Source: Actinobacteria bacterium IMCC26207
Lineage (GTDB): Bacteria > Actinomycetota > Acidimicrobiia > Acidimicrobiales > Microtrichaceae
NCBI GenBank assembly: GCA_001025035.1
Contig: LCZK01000004.1
Span: forward strand, 1 to 64,000
Direction: 5' to 3'
DNA length: 64,000 nucleotides
The notes beneath the pieces are model-generated. The model saw only the letters and a program-made list of their open reading frames with translations, was not told where the DNA came from and made no database searches. The position numbers and the translations under genes were made by a program. How positions within the stretch are numbered: position 1 is the stretch's first letter; the number at the start of each line of letters is the position of its first letter. Shown one piece after another: positions 33,384 through 43,576 of this stretch.

Positions 33384-35603
33384 TCAGCCGATTACCACCA
33401 CGAACACGCCGGCCAAAATTGCTACAGCGGCGAAGAACAGTGCTGCGTACTGCTGGATCCGTCCGGTCTGAGTGAGACGCAGCATTGCGCCGACACCACT
33501 CGCAGATGACCCGGCACCATTAACGGCGCCGTCGACGACCTTTTGGTCGACGTTCTTATAGACCCAATTGCCCGAGCCAACTGCAGTCTTTCCGACCAGG
33601 TTCACAAGGCCATCAATGACGTTGGCGCTGAACCAGTTGGCTGCCCGGGCGAGCGGGCCTTTCACAAATCCCACGATGACTGTGGTGTACAGCCAATCGA
33701 AGTAGTACTTGTTGACGAGAATGTTCTTGAAGAACGCTGCAACCTTGTTGCGCTCCGCCAAACCATGCAGACCGGCAAAGGCATCCTTGAAGAAGTACAG
33801 GTAGGCCAACCCAATCCCAGCCAGTCCAACCAAGACCGAGACCACTGCAAGCGCAGGGTTAAATCCTGCGTGTGTGATTGCGGGGAAGTACAACCCGACG
33901 GGCTCGACATAGTGCTCGAAGCGAGTTTGAGCACCCTCGGGCAAGAAATCGAAAGCAGCGGGAAGGTTCACAATGCCTGCGATTGCTCCAAGCGAGGCCA
34001 AGATGATGAGCGGGGTCGTAATCCTTGGCCCGGACTCATGGGGGGTTCCATGGCCGCGGTACTCGCCGTAGAAGGCGTACCAAATCGTTCGGGTCATGTA
34101 GGCAGCAGTGCAGAAAGCGGCAAGCAACAGCATCACCAACATGACGTGGTACTCACCATTGGCACCTTGGGTACCGGGGAAGGATCCGGTTCCAGCGAGG
34201 ATCTCGTCCTTTGACCAGAACCCGGACAGCGGGAATACCCCAGCTAGTGCTGCAGTAGCCACCAAGTAGGTCCAGAACGTCTTCGGCATGATCTTTCGGA
34301 GTCCGCCCATGTCATCGACCATGTTGAAGCTGTGGTGACAAGCGTGGCTGAGCGAGCCAGCGCCGAGGAACAGGCAGGCCTTAAAGAATGCGTGTGTAAA
34401 CAAGTGGAACAGTGCTGCAGTCCAAGCACCGACGCCCAATGCCGTGACCATAAAGCCAAGCTGGGAGACTGTTGAGTAGGCCAGCACCTTCTTGATGTCC
34501 TTCTGCACGAAAGCCAACATGGCGCCAAAGAGTGCCGTGATTGCCCCGATCATGGACAGCGCGTTGACCGAGGATCCAGAGATGGACAGGCCCTCAAAGA
34601 ACACAGGGTACAGACGAGCCACCATGTACACGCCCGCTACCACCATGGTGGCGGCGTGAATAAGCGCAGAGACTGGGGTCGGGCCAGCCATGGCATCGGG
34701 AAGCCAGGTATGCAGGATGAACTGCCCGGACTTGGACATGACTGCCGTGATGAGGCACAACGAACCAATCAGCAGCAAGTTGTGAGAAATTCCGCCCTCA
34801 TTCGCCAAGATGTTGAGGTCCAGAATCGAGAACGACTTGCCAGCAGCGAAGTACAACACGATGACGCCCACCAGCAAACCAATATCGCCCACACGGTTCG
34901 TCAGGAATGCCTTGAGCGCAGCATCAGAGTTCGGCTTTTCTTCCCACCAATGGCCGATCAACGCAAAGGAGCAGACTCCAACCAACTCCCAACCAACAAT
35001 CATCTGCAGGGTGTTCTCGCTGAGCACGAAGAACAACATCGAGGCGGTGAACAAGCTGAGGAAAGCGAAGTAGTGGGTGTATCGACGATCCCCGTGCACG
35101 TAGTCGGTGCTGAATACGTGGACCAACAGCGAGATCAGCGTGACGACAATGAGCAACAGCACGGACTGGCCGTCCACCAGCGTGCCAATCGAAATAGTCT
35201 GATCACCATTCTCGAACCAGTTGACGCAAGAGACCACTGGCCGCGTCGCAACTTCTTCGTGGCCACCCTTCTCTGCACCTGCGGGCTCGGAAGCTGCAGT
35301 TTTGCCCTCTACTTGTTCGACGCCCTCGCCGACAGCTGCAGCTTCTGCGGCCACGCTTGAACAACTCGGATCTACGTTGGCTAGTGCAGCACCTTCTGCC
35401 GCAGGCCCATGGCCTTCAGGGTTGTCGTTGCTCCAAGCAATCCAGTTGCCTCCAGTGAGCAGAGCAAGCACAAAAGCTGCCCCTACAAAGACAATTCCGA
35501 TCTCTGCACCCTTCTTGGGCATCTTCTTGCCGAAGAACAAGATGAGCAGGAAGGACAGCGCCATAAGCGCCGGGATAATCCAGACATGCGTGAAGAACCA
35601 CAT
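33384..35603 (-). CDS. nuoL: NADH-quinone oxidoreductase subunit L
   Basis: The 739-residue largest antiporter-like subunit has the expected core (VGWELVGVCSFALIGHWW, FILHTWLPDAMAGPTPVSALIHAATMV, VLAYSTVSQLGFM) and the long C-terminal lateral helix region. An outward loop between the second and third helices (residues ~60-125) is expanded with Ala, Glu and Gly and holds two cysteines, larger than in E. coli (613 residues). It is 5 nt after nuoK. Confidence 0.96.
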   Translation of the reverse strand: MWFFTHVWIIPALMALSFLLILFFGKKMPKKGAEIGIVFVGAAFVLALLTGGNWIAWSNDNPEGHGPAAEGAALANVDPSCSSVAAEAAAVGEGVEQVEGKTAASEPAGAEKGGHEEVATRPVVSCVNWFENGDQTISIGTLVDGQSVLLLIVVTLISLLVHVFSTDYVHGDRRYTHYFAFLSLFTASMLFFVLSENTLQMIVGWELVGVCSFALIGHWWEEKPNSDAALKAFLTNRVGDIGLLVGVIVLYFAAGKSFSILDLNILANEGGISHNLLLIGSLCLITAVMSKSGQFILHTWLPDAMAGPTPVSALIHAATMVVAGVYMVARLYPVFFEGLSISGSSVNALSMIGAITALFGAMLAFVQKDIKKVLAYSTVSQLGFMVTALGVGAWTAALFHLFTHAFFKACLFLGAGSLSHACHHSFNMVDDMGGLRKIMPKTFWTYLVATAALAGVFPLSGFWSKDEILAGTGSFPGTQGANGEYHVMLVMLLLAAFCTAAYMTRTIWYAFYGEYRGHGTPHESGPRITTPLIILASLGAIAGIVNLPAAFDFLPEGAQTRFEHYVEPVGLYFPAITHAGFNPALAVVSVLVGLAGIGLAYLYFFKDAFAGLHGLAERNKVAAFFKNILVNKYYFDWLYTTVIVGFVKGPLARAANWFSANVIDGLVNLVGKTAVGSGNWVYKNVDQKVVDGAVNGAGSSASGVGAMLRLTQTGRIQQYAALFFAAVAILAGVFVVVIG

Positions 35604-35608
35604 ACCGT

Positions 35609-35905
35609 TCAGCCCTTCATCTCGTCGAGCTCGTCGATATCAACTGAGCGTTGGTTCCGATAAATCAGCAACACGATGGCCAAGCCCACGCCGACCTCGG
35701 CTGCGGCAATGGCAATCGTGAACAAGGCAAACACCTGACCAGCGATTCCCCAGTAGGTACTGAAGACAATCAAGTTGATATTGACGGCGTTGAGCACAAG
35801 TTCAATCGACATCAACACCAGCACGCCATTCTTACGAACGATGACGCCATAGACACCAATGGTGAACAGAATCGCGGACAACAAAAGGAATTGATTCAGC
35901 AGCAT
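35609..35905 (-). CDS. nuoK: NADH-quinone oxidoreductase subunit K
   Basis: This 98-residue membrane subunit has three helices, with the conserved glutamates in [13 protein letters not shown] and [17 protein letters not shown]. It lies 17 nt after nuoJ. Confidence 0.96.
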   Translation of the reverse strand: MLLNQFLLLSAILFTIGVYGVIVRKNGVLVLMSIELVLNAVNINLIVFSTYWGIAGQVFALFTIAIAAAEVGVGLAIVLLIYRNQRSVDIDELDEMKG

Positions 35906-35922
35906 GATTCGGTGTCCTCCCC

Positions 35923-36504
35923 TCAGTCCCGGCGCGCCAGGACGATGGCCCCAATTAGGGCGGCGAGTAGGAGCAGGGACAGCATTTCAAATGGAATCAA
36001 GTACTGCCCAAAAATGGCATCCGAAACGGCTTGGGTCCGGCCGTTGGTATTTGGTCCAGCAACACCCTCGTAAGCAGCGAAGGTGAGTTCGGAACGACCA
36101 AAGGATTCAATCAGCGCATAGGACAGAACGGCTAGTAGCGCCACCCCAACCCCGATGCCGATCTTCTTTTGATTGTTGTCCAGGTCATCGGAGACACCGA
36201 GTGGCGCCCGGGTCAACATCACGCCGAAGAGGAACAGCACGATGACAGCACCGAGGTACACCAAGAACTGGGTAACCGCCACAAACTCGGCCTGTAGAAG
36301 TATGTAATTCAGTCCTACTCCGCCGAGCACGACCACCAACCAGAGGGCTGCGTGCACAATGTTTTTGGTGGTTACAACGCGAAGAGCTGCGAAAATCATC
36401 ACCACTGCCTGCACGGCGAATACCACATTCGCCGGAACGTCGAAGGTGGTCTCAGGCGTCACAAGCGGGACAACCTCAGCAATGATCAGCGCAGCGGAGT
36501 TCAT
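35923..36504 (-). CDS. nuoJ: NADH-quinone oxidoreductase subunit J
   Basis: This 193-residue membrane subunit has five helices, including [23 protein letters not shown] and [22 protein letters not shown], which contains the conserved Tyr and Gly of the NuoJ pi-bulge helix. ATG 36504 overlaps the nuoI stop by 4 nt. Confidence 0.95.
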   Translation of the reverse strand: MNSAALIIAEVVPLVTPETTFDVPANVVFAVQAVVMIFAALRVVTTKNIVHAALWLVVVLGGVGLNYILLQAEFVAVTQFLVYLGAVIVLFLFGVMLTRAPLGVSDDLDNNQKKIGIGVGVALLAVLSYALIESFGRSELTFAAYEGVAGPNTNGRTQAVSDAIFGQYLIPFEMLSLLLLAALIGAIVLARRD

Positions 36505-37043
36505 CGCGGCACCTTCTTCACTTTTACCTCGGAGCCTGCTTCGAGGGGTTCAAAATCTGGAACCGTTTCCATCCACTCATCAAGTCGAGACTTGTCATGA
36601 AGGAGGTCCTGAATGCGCACCTCGGAGTACTCGTATTCGGGGGACCAGAACAGTGCTTCGAAGGGGCAGACCTCTACGCAGATCCCGCAATACATGCAGA
36701 GCGAGTAATCAATATCAAAGCGATCAAGGGCATTGACCGAGCGAGGCTTCCCGCCTTCTCGCCGCGGTGGAGCGAGTGTCTTGTGCGCCTCGATATAGAT
36801 ACACCAGTCCGGGCATTCGCGAGCGCAGAGCATGCACGAGGTGCAGTTCTCTTCCTTCAGCGCAATCACGCCGCGGGCACGAGCAACGGGTTCTTCTTTT
36901 TCGTGGGGATACTGCACAGTTGCAGCACCCTTTGCCGGCGAGGGCGGACGAAGCAGACCATCAGGAAACATCGTTTCCACAGCTGTCTTCATGGTGATTC
37001 CAAGACCTTTGACAATCCCTGGAACTTTGGGCTTGTTTGCCAT
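36501..37043 (-). CDS. nuoI: NADH-quinone oxidoreductase subunit I (2 x 4Fe-4S)
   Basis: This 180-residue peripheral subunit binds clusters N6a and N6b through CTSCMLCARECPDW and CMYCGICVEVCPFEAL. ATG 37043 overlaps the nuoH stop by one base (TAATG); the longer frame to 37112 is a shadow of nuoH. The rest of the N-terminus is basic, as expected for contact with the membrane arm. Confidence 0.96.
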   Translation of the reverse strand: MANKPKVPGIVKGLGITMKTAVETMFPDGLLRPPSPAKGAATVQYPHEKEEPVARARGVIALKEENCTSCMLCARECPDWCIYIEAHKTLAPPRREGGKPRSVNALDRFDIDYSLCMYCGICVEVCPFEALFWSPEYEYSEVRIQDLLHDKSRLDEWMETVPDFEPLEAGSEVKVKKVPR

Positions 37044-38095
37044 TAGAACACCACCTTCATGACACCGGTTACCACGATATTTGCCAAGGCCAAGGGAATG
37101 AGGACCTTCCAAGCAAGCTTCTGCAACTGGTCCTCACGAAAGCGAGGAAGGCTGAAGCGAACCCAGAACACTACGCCCACTAGGAGCACTGCCTTGGTAG
37201 AGATCATGATTGGCCCGATTGCATTCATGGCGCCGTCAGAAATTCCCCAAGCACCGGGCAATTGCCATCCACCTAGGAACAGAGTCGAGGCCACAGCTGC
37301 GAACGCCACTGCAGTTGCAAACTCAGCAATGAAATACACCAGGAACCGAATTCCGGTGTATTCCACCTGATAACCAGCGACGAGTTCGGACTCGGCAATG
37401 GGCATATCGAACGGGGTCTGGGTGAGCTCAGCCTGCACCGCAATTAAGAAGATGGTGAAGCCAACAATCTGAGTGAGGATGTAGGGATTTCCGATACCCG
37501 TCCACCCAAAAATTGCTCCGTCAGACTGCGCTGCGACGATGTCTTGCAAGTTCAGGCTGCCGGCAGAAATGACTACGCCGACTACGGCAAGGATCAAGGG
37601 AAGTTCATACGCTATGAGCTGCCCACCCGCTCGTAGTGCACCCATGAGCGCATACTTATTGGCCGAGGCCCAGCCAGCCATCAGAATGCCAATCACCGAC
37701 AGCGACGACATGGCTAGGACGAAGTAGATGCCTGTCCCGAGGTCAGCCACCACTGCGTTCGGGCCTGCGGGAATGACCACGAACATCAAAAACGTCGAGG
37801 CCAACACCACTGCAGGAGCGATTCCAAAGATGAACTTGTCCGAGTCCTCGGTGAAGATATCTTCCTTCTGAAGCCACTTGCCGACCTCTGCGAGCAACTG
37901 CATCGAGCCATACGGCCCAGCCTCCATCGGGCCTAGCCTGCTCTGCATAAAGCTCACGAACTTGAACAAGTACAGATACACGGCGCCGCCGGTCAGCAGC
38001 AGCAGAGCAACGAGTCCCAACAGGACGCGAATCGTCGTCTCTTGCCAGTAGGCAAGTTCAAGTCCCAAGATCGGATGCAGGACTGCCTGGGTCAT
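37043..38095 (-). CDS. nuoH: NADH-quinone oxidoreductase subunit H
   Basis: This 350-residue subunit forms part of the quinone channel with eight helices. It has the conserved SRLGPMEAGPYGSMQLLAE and LTQTPFDMPIAESELVAGYQVEYTG. The latter holds the glutamates lining the E-channel. ATG 38095 overlaps the nuoD stop by 4 nt. Confidence 0.97.
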   Translation of the reverse strand: MTQAVLHPILGLELAYWQETTIRVLLGLVALLLLTGGAVYLYLFKFVSFMQSRLGPMEAGPYGSMQLLAEVGKWLQKEDIFTEDSDKFIFGIAPAVVLASTFLMFVVIPAGPNAVVADLGTGIYFVLAMSSLSVIGILMAGWASANKYALMGALRAGGQLIAYELPLILAVVGVVISAGSLNLQDIVAAQSDGAIFGWTGIGNPYILTQIVGFTIFLIAVQAELTQTPFDMPIAESELVAGYQVEYTGIRFLVYFIAEFATAVAFAAVASTLFLGGWQLPGAWGISDGAMNAIGPIMISTKAVLLVGVVFWVRFSLPRFREDQLQKLAWKVLIPLALANIVVTGVMKVVF

Positions 38096-39264
38096 CGGTC
38101 GATGTCTCCCAGGATGAAATAGAGCGAAGCCAAGATGGTGATGATGTCGGGAACGTACACGCCGCGCAAAAGCCACGGGGTGATCGAGACGTTGTTAAAG
38201 CTGGCAGAACGAATCTTGACTCTGAACGGAGTGAGTTCGCCCTTTGAGACAACGTAGAAACCCATCTCTCCGAGCGGGTTCTCTGTGGCCACATAGGCTT
38301 CACCAGCAGGCACCTTGATGATGCGCGGAACCTTGGCCATGATCGGCCCGCCGGGCACACCATCACAGATCTGATCGATCATCTTGGTCGACTCACGAAC
38401 CTCTTGCAGACGCACCCAGAACCGAGCGAACGAATCGCCATCGGGATGCGTCCAGACCTTCCAGTCAAGCTCTGGGTAGACAAAACCAAATGGCGCGTCG
38501 CGACGCAGATCCCAGTCAATGCCTGATGCTCGAGCATTCGCACCCGAGAGTCCGTACTGCATTGCAACGTCTGTTGGAATGACACCAATGCCGCGAGTTC
38601 GACTGGCAAAGATCTCTGCGTTCATGAAGAGACCCTCGATCTCATCGCAGAACGAACGCACCTTGTTCATGACGTTCTTGGTCTCTACCAACCAGCCCTT
38701 GGGAAGGTCGTCCTTCAGGCCGCCGATGCGGTCAAAGTTCGGATGGAAACGTCCGCCGGTCACAGCCTCGATTTGATCGAGCACAAACTCGCGATCGCGG
38801 AAAGCATAAAAGGCTGGAGTGACGGCTCCGAGCTGCACGCCCATATCGCCTAGGAACAGAATCAGGTTTGCAACCCGGGACATCTCAAAGAGCAGGGTGC
38901 GAATCCACTGAGCGCGAGGCGGTGCTTCGATGCCCATGAGTTGCTCAGAGGCCAAGATGAAGGGCACCTCGTTTGCAAAGCTGCCTAGCCAATCAATGCG
39001 ATTCACTAAGGCCGTAATCTGCGGGTAAGTACGAACCTCGGTCAGCTTCTCGTACCCGCGGTGCATGTAGCCCGCTATTGGCTCCGCAGCCACGACTTGC
39101 TCGCCATCTAGCTTGGCAACAATTCTGAGCGTGCCGTGAGTGGCAGGGTGCTGAGGACCCATGTTCAGGATCATGCCCTCTGTCTCGAGCTCAACGTTGA
39201 CCCGAGCATCAGCGGCCTTGGCCGCGATGTACTGCAATTTTTGCCGGTCAGTTATCGCAGTCAT
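38092..39264 (-). CDS. nuoD: NADH-quinone oxidoreductase subunit D (49-kDa homologue)
   Basis: This 390-residue subunit carries the quinone-site elements [12 protein letters not shown] and [10 protein letters not shown], the second of which contains Arg69, equivalent to the arginine dimethylated by NDUFAF7 in mammals. It ends with [10 protein letters not shown]. It overlaps nuoC by 4 nt and nuoH by 4 nt, implying coupled translation. C and D are separate genes, unlike the E. coli fusion. Confidence 0.97.
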   Translation of the reverse strand: MTAITDRQKLQYIAAKAADARVNVELETEGMILNMGPQHPATHGTLRIVAKLDGEQVVAAEPIAGYMHRGYEKLTEVRTYPQITALVNRIDWLGSFANEVPFILASEQLMGIEAPPRAQWIRTLLFEMSRVANLILFLGDMGVQLGAVTPAFYAFRDREFVLDQIEAVTGGRFHPNFDRIGGLKDDLPKGWLVETKNVMNKVRSFCDEIEGLFMNAEIFASRTRGIGVIPTDVAMQYGLSGANARASGIDWDLRRDAPFGFVYPELDWKVWTHPDGDSFARFWVRLQEVRESTKMIDQICDGVPGGPIMAKVPRIIKVPAGEAYVATENPLGEMGFYVVSKGELTPFRVKIRSASFNNVSITPWLLRGVYVPDIITILASLYFILGDIDR

Positions 39265-40088
39265 GCGTCTGCCCCTTCGGCTGTGCCAGCTTCAGCTGGG
39301 CCAGTTCCCTCTGGGCCAATTTCTTCTGGGCCAGTTTCTTCGGCTGCATCTGAGTCACTTGTTGGCATTTGTTCAACGTCCACAATTCCAGGCCAAGGCT
39401 TGACGTGGCGCGCAAGGAGTGGGAAGTCCTTCCGTAGCGGATGGCCCTCGAATCCCGTTGGCAAATACATGTTGCGCAGAGCAGGGTGGCCCGTGAAGTC
39501 AATCCCGAACATCTCATGAGCTTCGCGCTCATGCCAGTCTGCACCTGCGTACACCTTGGTCCACGTGCTCAGGGCCAAGAGGTCATCGGGTACATCAACT
39601 TTGAGTGTGACTCCCCAGTTACTGCCCTGCTCGCCAATATGAGCAACTCTGGCAAAGACTTGGAATCGAGTCCCGCCTCCGGCGAATCCATGTTCAAAGC
39701 CCTGATCTGGTTCCGAGTTGGTTGAGGCTTGAGCAGCATCTGGCTCTTCAGTCTCGGCAGCAGCTACCTCGAGAAGGCGGTCCACCTCTGAATCCATAGA
39801 ACGACCAAACGGAGAGGGCATCCAGTCAATAGCGGACAAGAAACCGAAGTACCGGGCCTGCAACTGGTTGCGCGCCACCTGGCCCGCTTCATGCCACGCA
39901 TCTGCGGACACTCGAATCCAGAGGTCCTTATCAACCACGATGTGGGAATCGACCACTGCATCGCCGAGTGCCTCGACAAACCTGCCAAGCAGCGCTTCGC
40001 GTGCCTCATCTACGGGGCCTTCTGGCTCCACCGGTTCAACTTCGGCAGCATCATTGTTTTCTAGGGGAGTTTCGCTTTGGTCAGACAT
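39261..40088 (-). CDS. nuoC: NADH-quinone oxidoreductase subunit C (30-kDa homologue)
   Basis: The 275-residue protein has the core of the 30-kDa subunit, seen as [19 protein letters not shown] and [13 protein letters not shown]. Both ends are extended. The first ~30 residues are acidic and Pro-rich. The last ~30 are a Glu-Gly-Thr-Pro repeat ([15 protein letters not shown]) encoded by 15-bp units around 39295-39340. An internal acidic insertion with EEPDAAQAS also separates conserved blocks. It lies 6 nt after nuoB. Confidence 0.95.
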   Translation of the reverse strand: MSDQSETPLENNDAAEVEPVEPEGPVDEAREALLGRFVEALGDAVVDSHIVVDKDLWIRVSADAWHEAGQVARNQLQARYFGFLSAIDWMPSPFGRSMDSEVDRLLEVAAAETEEPDAAQASTNSEPDQGFEHGFAGGGTRFQVFARVAHIGEQGSNWGVTLKVDVPDDLLALSTWTKVYAGADWHEREAHEMFGIDFTGHPALRNMYLPTGFEGHPLRKDFPLLARHVKPWPGIVDVEQMPTSDSDAAEETGPEEIGPEGTGPAEAGTAEGADA

Positions 40089-40094
40089 GGGTGC

Positions 40095-40601
40095 TCACTC
40101 GACCACGAGTGGCGCACCGCGCCAGCGCTCGGCCATGTCTTCATGCAGGATGCGCTCCTGCAACATGACAACTCCTTCAAGCAGCGCCTCTGGGCGCGGC
40201 GGGCAACCGGGAACGTAGACGTCGACCGGAATGATCTGATCTACGCCCTTGGTGACGGAGTAACTATCCCAGTAGGGCCCGCCGCAGTTAGCGCAGGATC
40301 CCATTGAGATCACGTACTTCGGATCGGGCATTTGCTCGTAGAGCCGACGAATCGAAGGTGCCATCTTGTCTGTCACGGTGCCAGAAATAACCACCAAGTC
40401 TGTCTGACGCGGTCCGGCAGGCAGCGGAATGACACCCAAACGCATGACGTCATACCTGGGGGAAGCAAAAGCGGCGCCCATCTCGATGGCACAGCAGGCA
40501 AGGCCCCATTGATATACCCAGATTGAGTATTTGCGAGACATGTTCAGCAGCGTGGTCAGCGGCTTTGGCATTTTTCCGCTCTCGACGAGTCCTAGGCCCA
40601 T
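40095..40601 (-). CDS. nuoB: NADH-quinone oxidoreductase subunit B (N2 cluster)
   Basis: This 168-residue subunit holds the terminal N2 4Fe-4S cluster. The four ligands are visible: the tandem cysteines of GLACCAIEM, the first of CANCGG and that of PGCPPRP. It overlaps the end of nuoA by 10 nt. Confidence 0.97.
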   Translation of the reverse strand: MGLGLVESGKMPKPLTTLLNMSRKYSIWVYQWGLACCAIEMGAAFASPRYDVMRLGVIPLPAGPRQTDLVVISGTVTDKMAPSIRRLYEQMPDPKYVISMGSCANCGGPYWDSYSVTKGVDQIIPVDVYVPGCPPRPEALLEGVVMLQERILHEDMAERWRGAPLVVE

Positions 40602-40969
40602 TTCAGAACTCCCTTACGCCAGGCGTACACCAGCCCAAGCAATAGAACTCCGATAAACACGAACATTTCGATAAGACCGAAATAGCCATAGGCCTCGAGG
40701 CGAGTAGCCCACGGGAAGATGAAGACTGCTTCAACGTCGAACATGACGAATAGCAGCGCAAAGATGTAGTAGCGAACCTGACTCTGCGACCACATCGTGC
40801 CCACTGGGTCAACACCAGACTCATAGGTCTTGTACTTACCGGCCTGTGGTCGGTTCGGCCGCAGTGCCCACGAGATCAGCAGGAGAAGACCAAACAGCAA
40901 AAAGCTGAGGCCCACGAAGATCCCGACGGTGAGATAGGAGCGGAGGAAGTCGCTAAGCGGATTCGCCAT
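40592..40969 (-). CDS. nuoA: NADH-quinone oxidoreductase subunit A
   Basis: This 125-residue membrane subunit has three helices, the [13 protein letters not shown] loop with the Cys replaced by other residues, and [12 protein letters not shown]. It is the first gene of the nuo operon. The 192-bp region between it and the divergent aminotransferase at 41162 should contain both promoters, but I cannot assign -35/-10 boxes with confidence. Confidence 0.96.
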   Translation of the reverse strand: MANPLSDFLRSYLTVGIFVGLSFLLFGLLLLISWALRPNRPQAGKYKTYESGVDPVGTMWSQSQVRYYIFALLFVMFDVEAVFIFPWATRLEAYGYFGLIEMFVFIGVLLLGLVYAWRKGVLKWA

Positions 40970-41161
40970 CGGCTGGGAGACTACTCAGGACCGCGACCCG
41001 AGGCCAAAGCAGAGACCCCAAAAATTGCAAATATTTGTTGAAGCCGCCTTGGCGAAAACGCAAAACGCAGCTTTCGCAGTAGATTCAGACAAGTAGCTCA
41101 GAGAATTCCGAGCAGGATTCGGCTCGTGCCGAAAAGCGCAAAACAAGGGGTGGCCACATAT

Positions 41162-42313
41162 ATGTCAGCAAATGAAATTCGTTTTTCTGCCCCAGACATT
41201 GGCCGTGCCGAAGTAGAAGCTGCTGAGCGGGCGCTGTTGAGCGGCTGGATCACCACTGGTGAGGAATGCAAGTCTCTCGAGGCGGAGCTAGCTGAATACC
41301 TCGGCGTTGAGCACGTCATTGCAATGTCTTCGTGCACAGCTGCCCTCGAGATTGCCGCAGCGCATCTCGGCCTGCCTGAAGGGTCCCGCATCGGGGTCCC
41401 GACCTGGACCTTCGTCTCGACTGCAATTGCTCCGTTTCACCGCGGGCTGCGGCCAGTCCCGCTCGATATTGAATCCGACACGTTCAACCTATCCCCGACA
41501 GCGCTTGCAGCCGCTCTTGAGGACGGTGGTCTGGATGCCGTGATTGGGGTGCATTTCTCTGGCACGCCACTCTCGACGCAAATACATCAGCTCTGCGCCG
41601 ATGCAGGCGTACCTCTGATCGAGGATGCAGCTCACGCTCTTGGCGCACAAGACGAGCGGGGCATGATCGGTGGCAAAGGTACCGCCGGATGCTGTTTCTC
41701 TTTCTACGCCACAAAGAACCTGACTTCAGCCGAAGGCGGTGCGCTAGCAACCGATGACCCAGAGCTTGCAGCCTTCGCTCAGTCATTTCGACTCCACGGC
41801 CTGAGTCGAGATGCTTGGGCGCGCTACACGCCCGGGGCGAAGACAGAGGGATATGACATTTTGGGAGACGGCCTGAAAGCCAATCTGCCGGACGTACTCG
41901 CTGCCATTGCTCGAGCCCAACTTGTTCGATTCTCTGACCTTCAGGCCCGCAGACGGGAGTTGGCTCTGCAATACCGTGAGCAACTCGGCAGCATTGAGGG
42001 TTTACAGATTGTGCCAAAGGAGCTTCCCGAGGGTGGGGCCGATCACCTGATGGTTGTTCTGCTTCCAGAAGGGGAGGATCGATCACTGGTTCAGAAGCAA
42101 CTCTCGGCAGAGTCCATCGGATCAAGCGTGCATTTCCGACCCCTTCATACCTTTAATTGGTTTGCAGATAACGGGCTGACTTCTGGCCCCGGCGGAACCC
42201 CTGTTGCCGACACATACGCAGATCGAGCACTGAGCCTGCCGTTTCACACGATGCTCAGTTCTTCAGACGTGGAGCGAGTGTGTTCCGTGCTGAGCCGCGC
42301 CCTAACAACTTGA
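41162..42313 (+). CDS. DegT/DnrJ/EryC1/StrS-family aminotransferase
   Basis: The 383-residue PLP enzyme aminates a nucleotide-linked keto sugar. The PLP lysine is Lys185 in FYATKNLTSAEGG, and the PLP-phosphate and ring contacts are in SSCTAALEIA and VPLIEDAAHALGA. It is close in type to PglE/PseC-like enzymes that make amino sugars for surface glycans. ATG 41162 has GGTGG 8 nt upstream; GTG 41126 is an unlikely alternative. It is the first of three closely linked plus-strand genes. Confidence 0.93.
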   Translation: MSANEIRFSAPDIGRAEVEAAERALLSGWITTGEECKSLEAELAEYLGVEHVIAMSSCTAALEIAAAHLGLPEGSRIGVPTWTFVSTAIAPFHRGLRPVPLDIESDTFNLSPTALAAALEDGGLDAVIGVHFSGTPLSTQIHQLCADAGVPLIEDAAHALGAQDERGMIGGKGTAGCCFSFYATKNLTSAEGGALATDDPELAAFAQSFRLHGLSRDAWARYTPGAKTEGYDILGDGLKANLPDVLAAIARAQLVRFSDLQARRRELALQYREQLGSIEGLQIVPKELPEGGADHLMVVLLPEGEDRSLVQKQLSAESIGSSVHFRPLHTFNWFADNGLTSGPGGTPVADTYADRALSLPFHTMLSSSDVERVCSVLSRALTT

Positions 42314-42326
42314 GGTGAGGAGTCCA

Positions 42327-43019
42327 ATGTCGACATGGCTCTCTATCCGTCTCTTTGTTGACCGTATTCTCGGAGCGATTCTTGCAGTGCTGACGGCACC
42401 CCTCGTGGGGGTACTCGCTGTTCTGGTGCGTCGCCATGATGGAGATGCACCGCTGATCACCGTCCCACGAGTTGGAGTAAACGGCCAAACCTTTGGCATG
42501 TGGAAAATCCGCTCCATGCGAGTGGACACCGCCGATGGACACGCATCCGGCCTTGCGCTCACCAGCACAAACGATCAGCGAATCACCCCAATTGGTGCTC
42601 GCATGCGTTCGCTACACCTTGACGAATTGCCACAGCTGTACAACGTTGCGCTGGGCCAGATGTGCTTGCTGGGACCACGCCCCGAAGCCCCCGAGTTTGT
42701 AGACCTAAAGAATCCGGTCTGGCGGCAGGTGCTCACTGTCCCACCGGGAATTGCCGGCCCCACTCAACTAATCGTGGGCGATTGGGAGCGGAGTGAAATC
42801 GACAAAGACAACAACGGCGACGCGTACCAGCGAGTAGTTGTCCCTGTGAAGCTAGCGATCGACCGCTGGTACCTTACGAATGCCTCTCCCCGTCTCGACC
42901 TGTTGGTGGTAACCAGCTTGATTCGACATGTGTTGCCCGGTGGAGAGTCCAAGCGGCTACAAGAAGTAGTCGCCGCGTCAGTTCCCGAATCCTCCCTGCC
43001 AATTTTGAGCCACCCCTGA
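42327..43019 (+). CDS. Monotopic phosphoglycosyl transferase (bacterial sugar transferase, PglC/WcaJ-like)
   Basis: This 230-residue enzyme should start glycan assembly by moving a sugar-1-phosphate to undecaprenyl phosphate. One N-terminal reentrant helix (LFVDRILGAILAVLTAPLVG) is followed by the conserved GMWKIRSM, the catalytic Asp-Glu pair in LHLDELPQLYN and GPRPE. ATG 42327 follows GGTGAGGAG by 4 nt. It lies 13 nt after the aminotransferase gene and its stop overlaps the start of the phosphatase gene. Confidence 0.92.
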   Translation: MSTWLSIRLFVDRILGAILAVLTAPLVGVLAVLVRRHDGDAPLITVPRVGVNGQTFGMWKIRSMRVDTADGHASGLALTSTNDQRITPIGARMRSLHLDELPQLYNVALGQMCLLGPRPEAPEFVDLKNPVWRQVLTVPPGIAGPTQLIVGDWERSEIDKDNNGDAYQRVVVPVKLAIDRWYLTNASPRLDLLVVTSLIRHVLPGGESKRLQEVVAASVPESSLPILSHP

Positions 43020-43576
43020 TGAGCGTCTTCAGACTGCTCTGCATGTGCACCGCCAACCAGTGCCGCTCACCAATGGCAGAAGTCATCGCTGCGAATCAGC
43101 TTATGGAGCGCGGCGTTGACGCTGTGGTGGTCTCTTCTGGGATGCTCGAGGGAGGCATGCCCGCAACGAGCGGCTCGGTCAACACCATGCGCACTCGTGG
43201 CTTTGACCTAAGCATGCACGAGAGCAGGCAGATCGACCCCGACACCATCGGTGCAGCAGATCTGATCCTGACCATGGAACGCCGGCACCTGACTGCTATT
43301 GCCGAGCTTGATGTTGACGCTGTGCTTAAGTCGTTCCCACTCAAGGAACTCGCAGAGCTTGCTCCAATCGTTGGGTGGCGGTCGACCACAGTTTCGGTGA
43401 GCGACTGGATCCGCCAAGCGAACGCTCTGCGGCTACCTGGTTCAGTCCTATCTCGGGAAACGCAGTTCGACGTGGCAGACCCCATGGGAGGGTCGAAGCG
43501 CAACTATGCCAAAGCCGCTGATGAGATCAGCGAGCTTCTCGAGACAGTGTTTCGGTTTCTGTTTCCGGTTCGCTAG
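43019..43576 (+). CDS. Low-molecular-weight protein-tyrosine phosphatase
   Basis: The 185-residue protein has the P-loop CTANQCRS (Cys10-x5-Arg16) and a candidate general-acid Asp in VADPMGG, with NTMRTRGFDLSMHESRQI as in Wzb-like phosphatases. In capsule loci the partner is a BY-kinase, and one is encoded at 54543. The start overlaps the previous stop (TGATG). The last 50 nt overlap the 3' end of the PAP2 gene on the other strand. Confidence 0.92.
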   Translation: MSVFRLLCMCTANQCRSPMAEVIAANQLMERGVDAVVVSSGMLEGGMPATSGSVNTMRTRGFDLSMHESRQIDPDTIGAADLILTMERRHLTAIAELDVDAVLKSFPLKELAELAPIVGWRSTTVSVSDWIRQANALRLPGSVLSRETQFDVADPMGGSKRNYAKAADEISELLETVFRFLFPVR

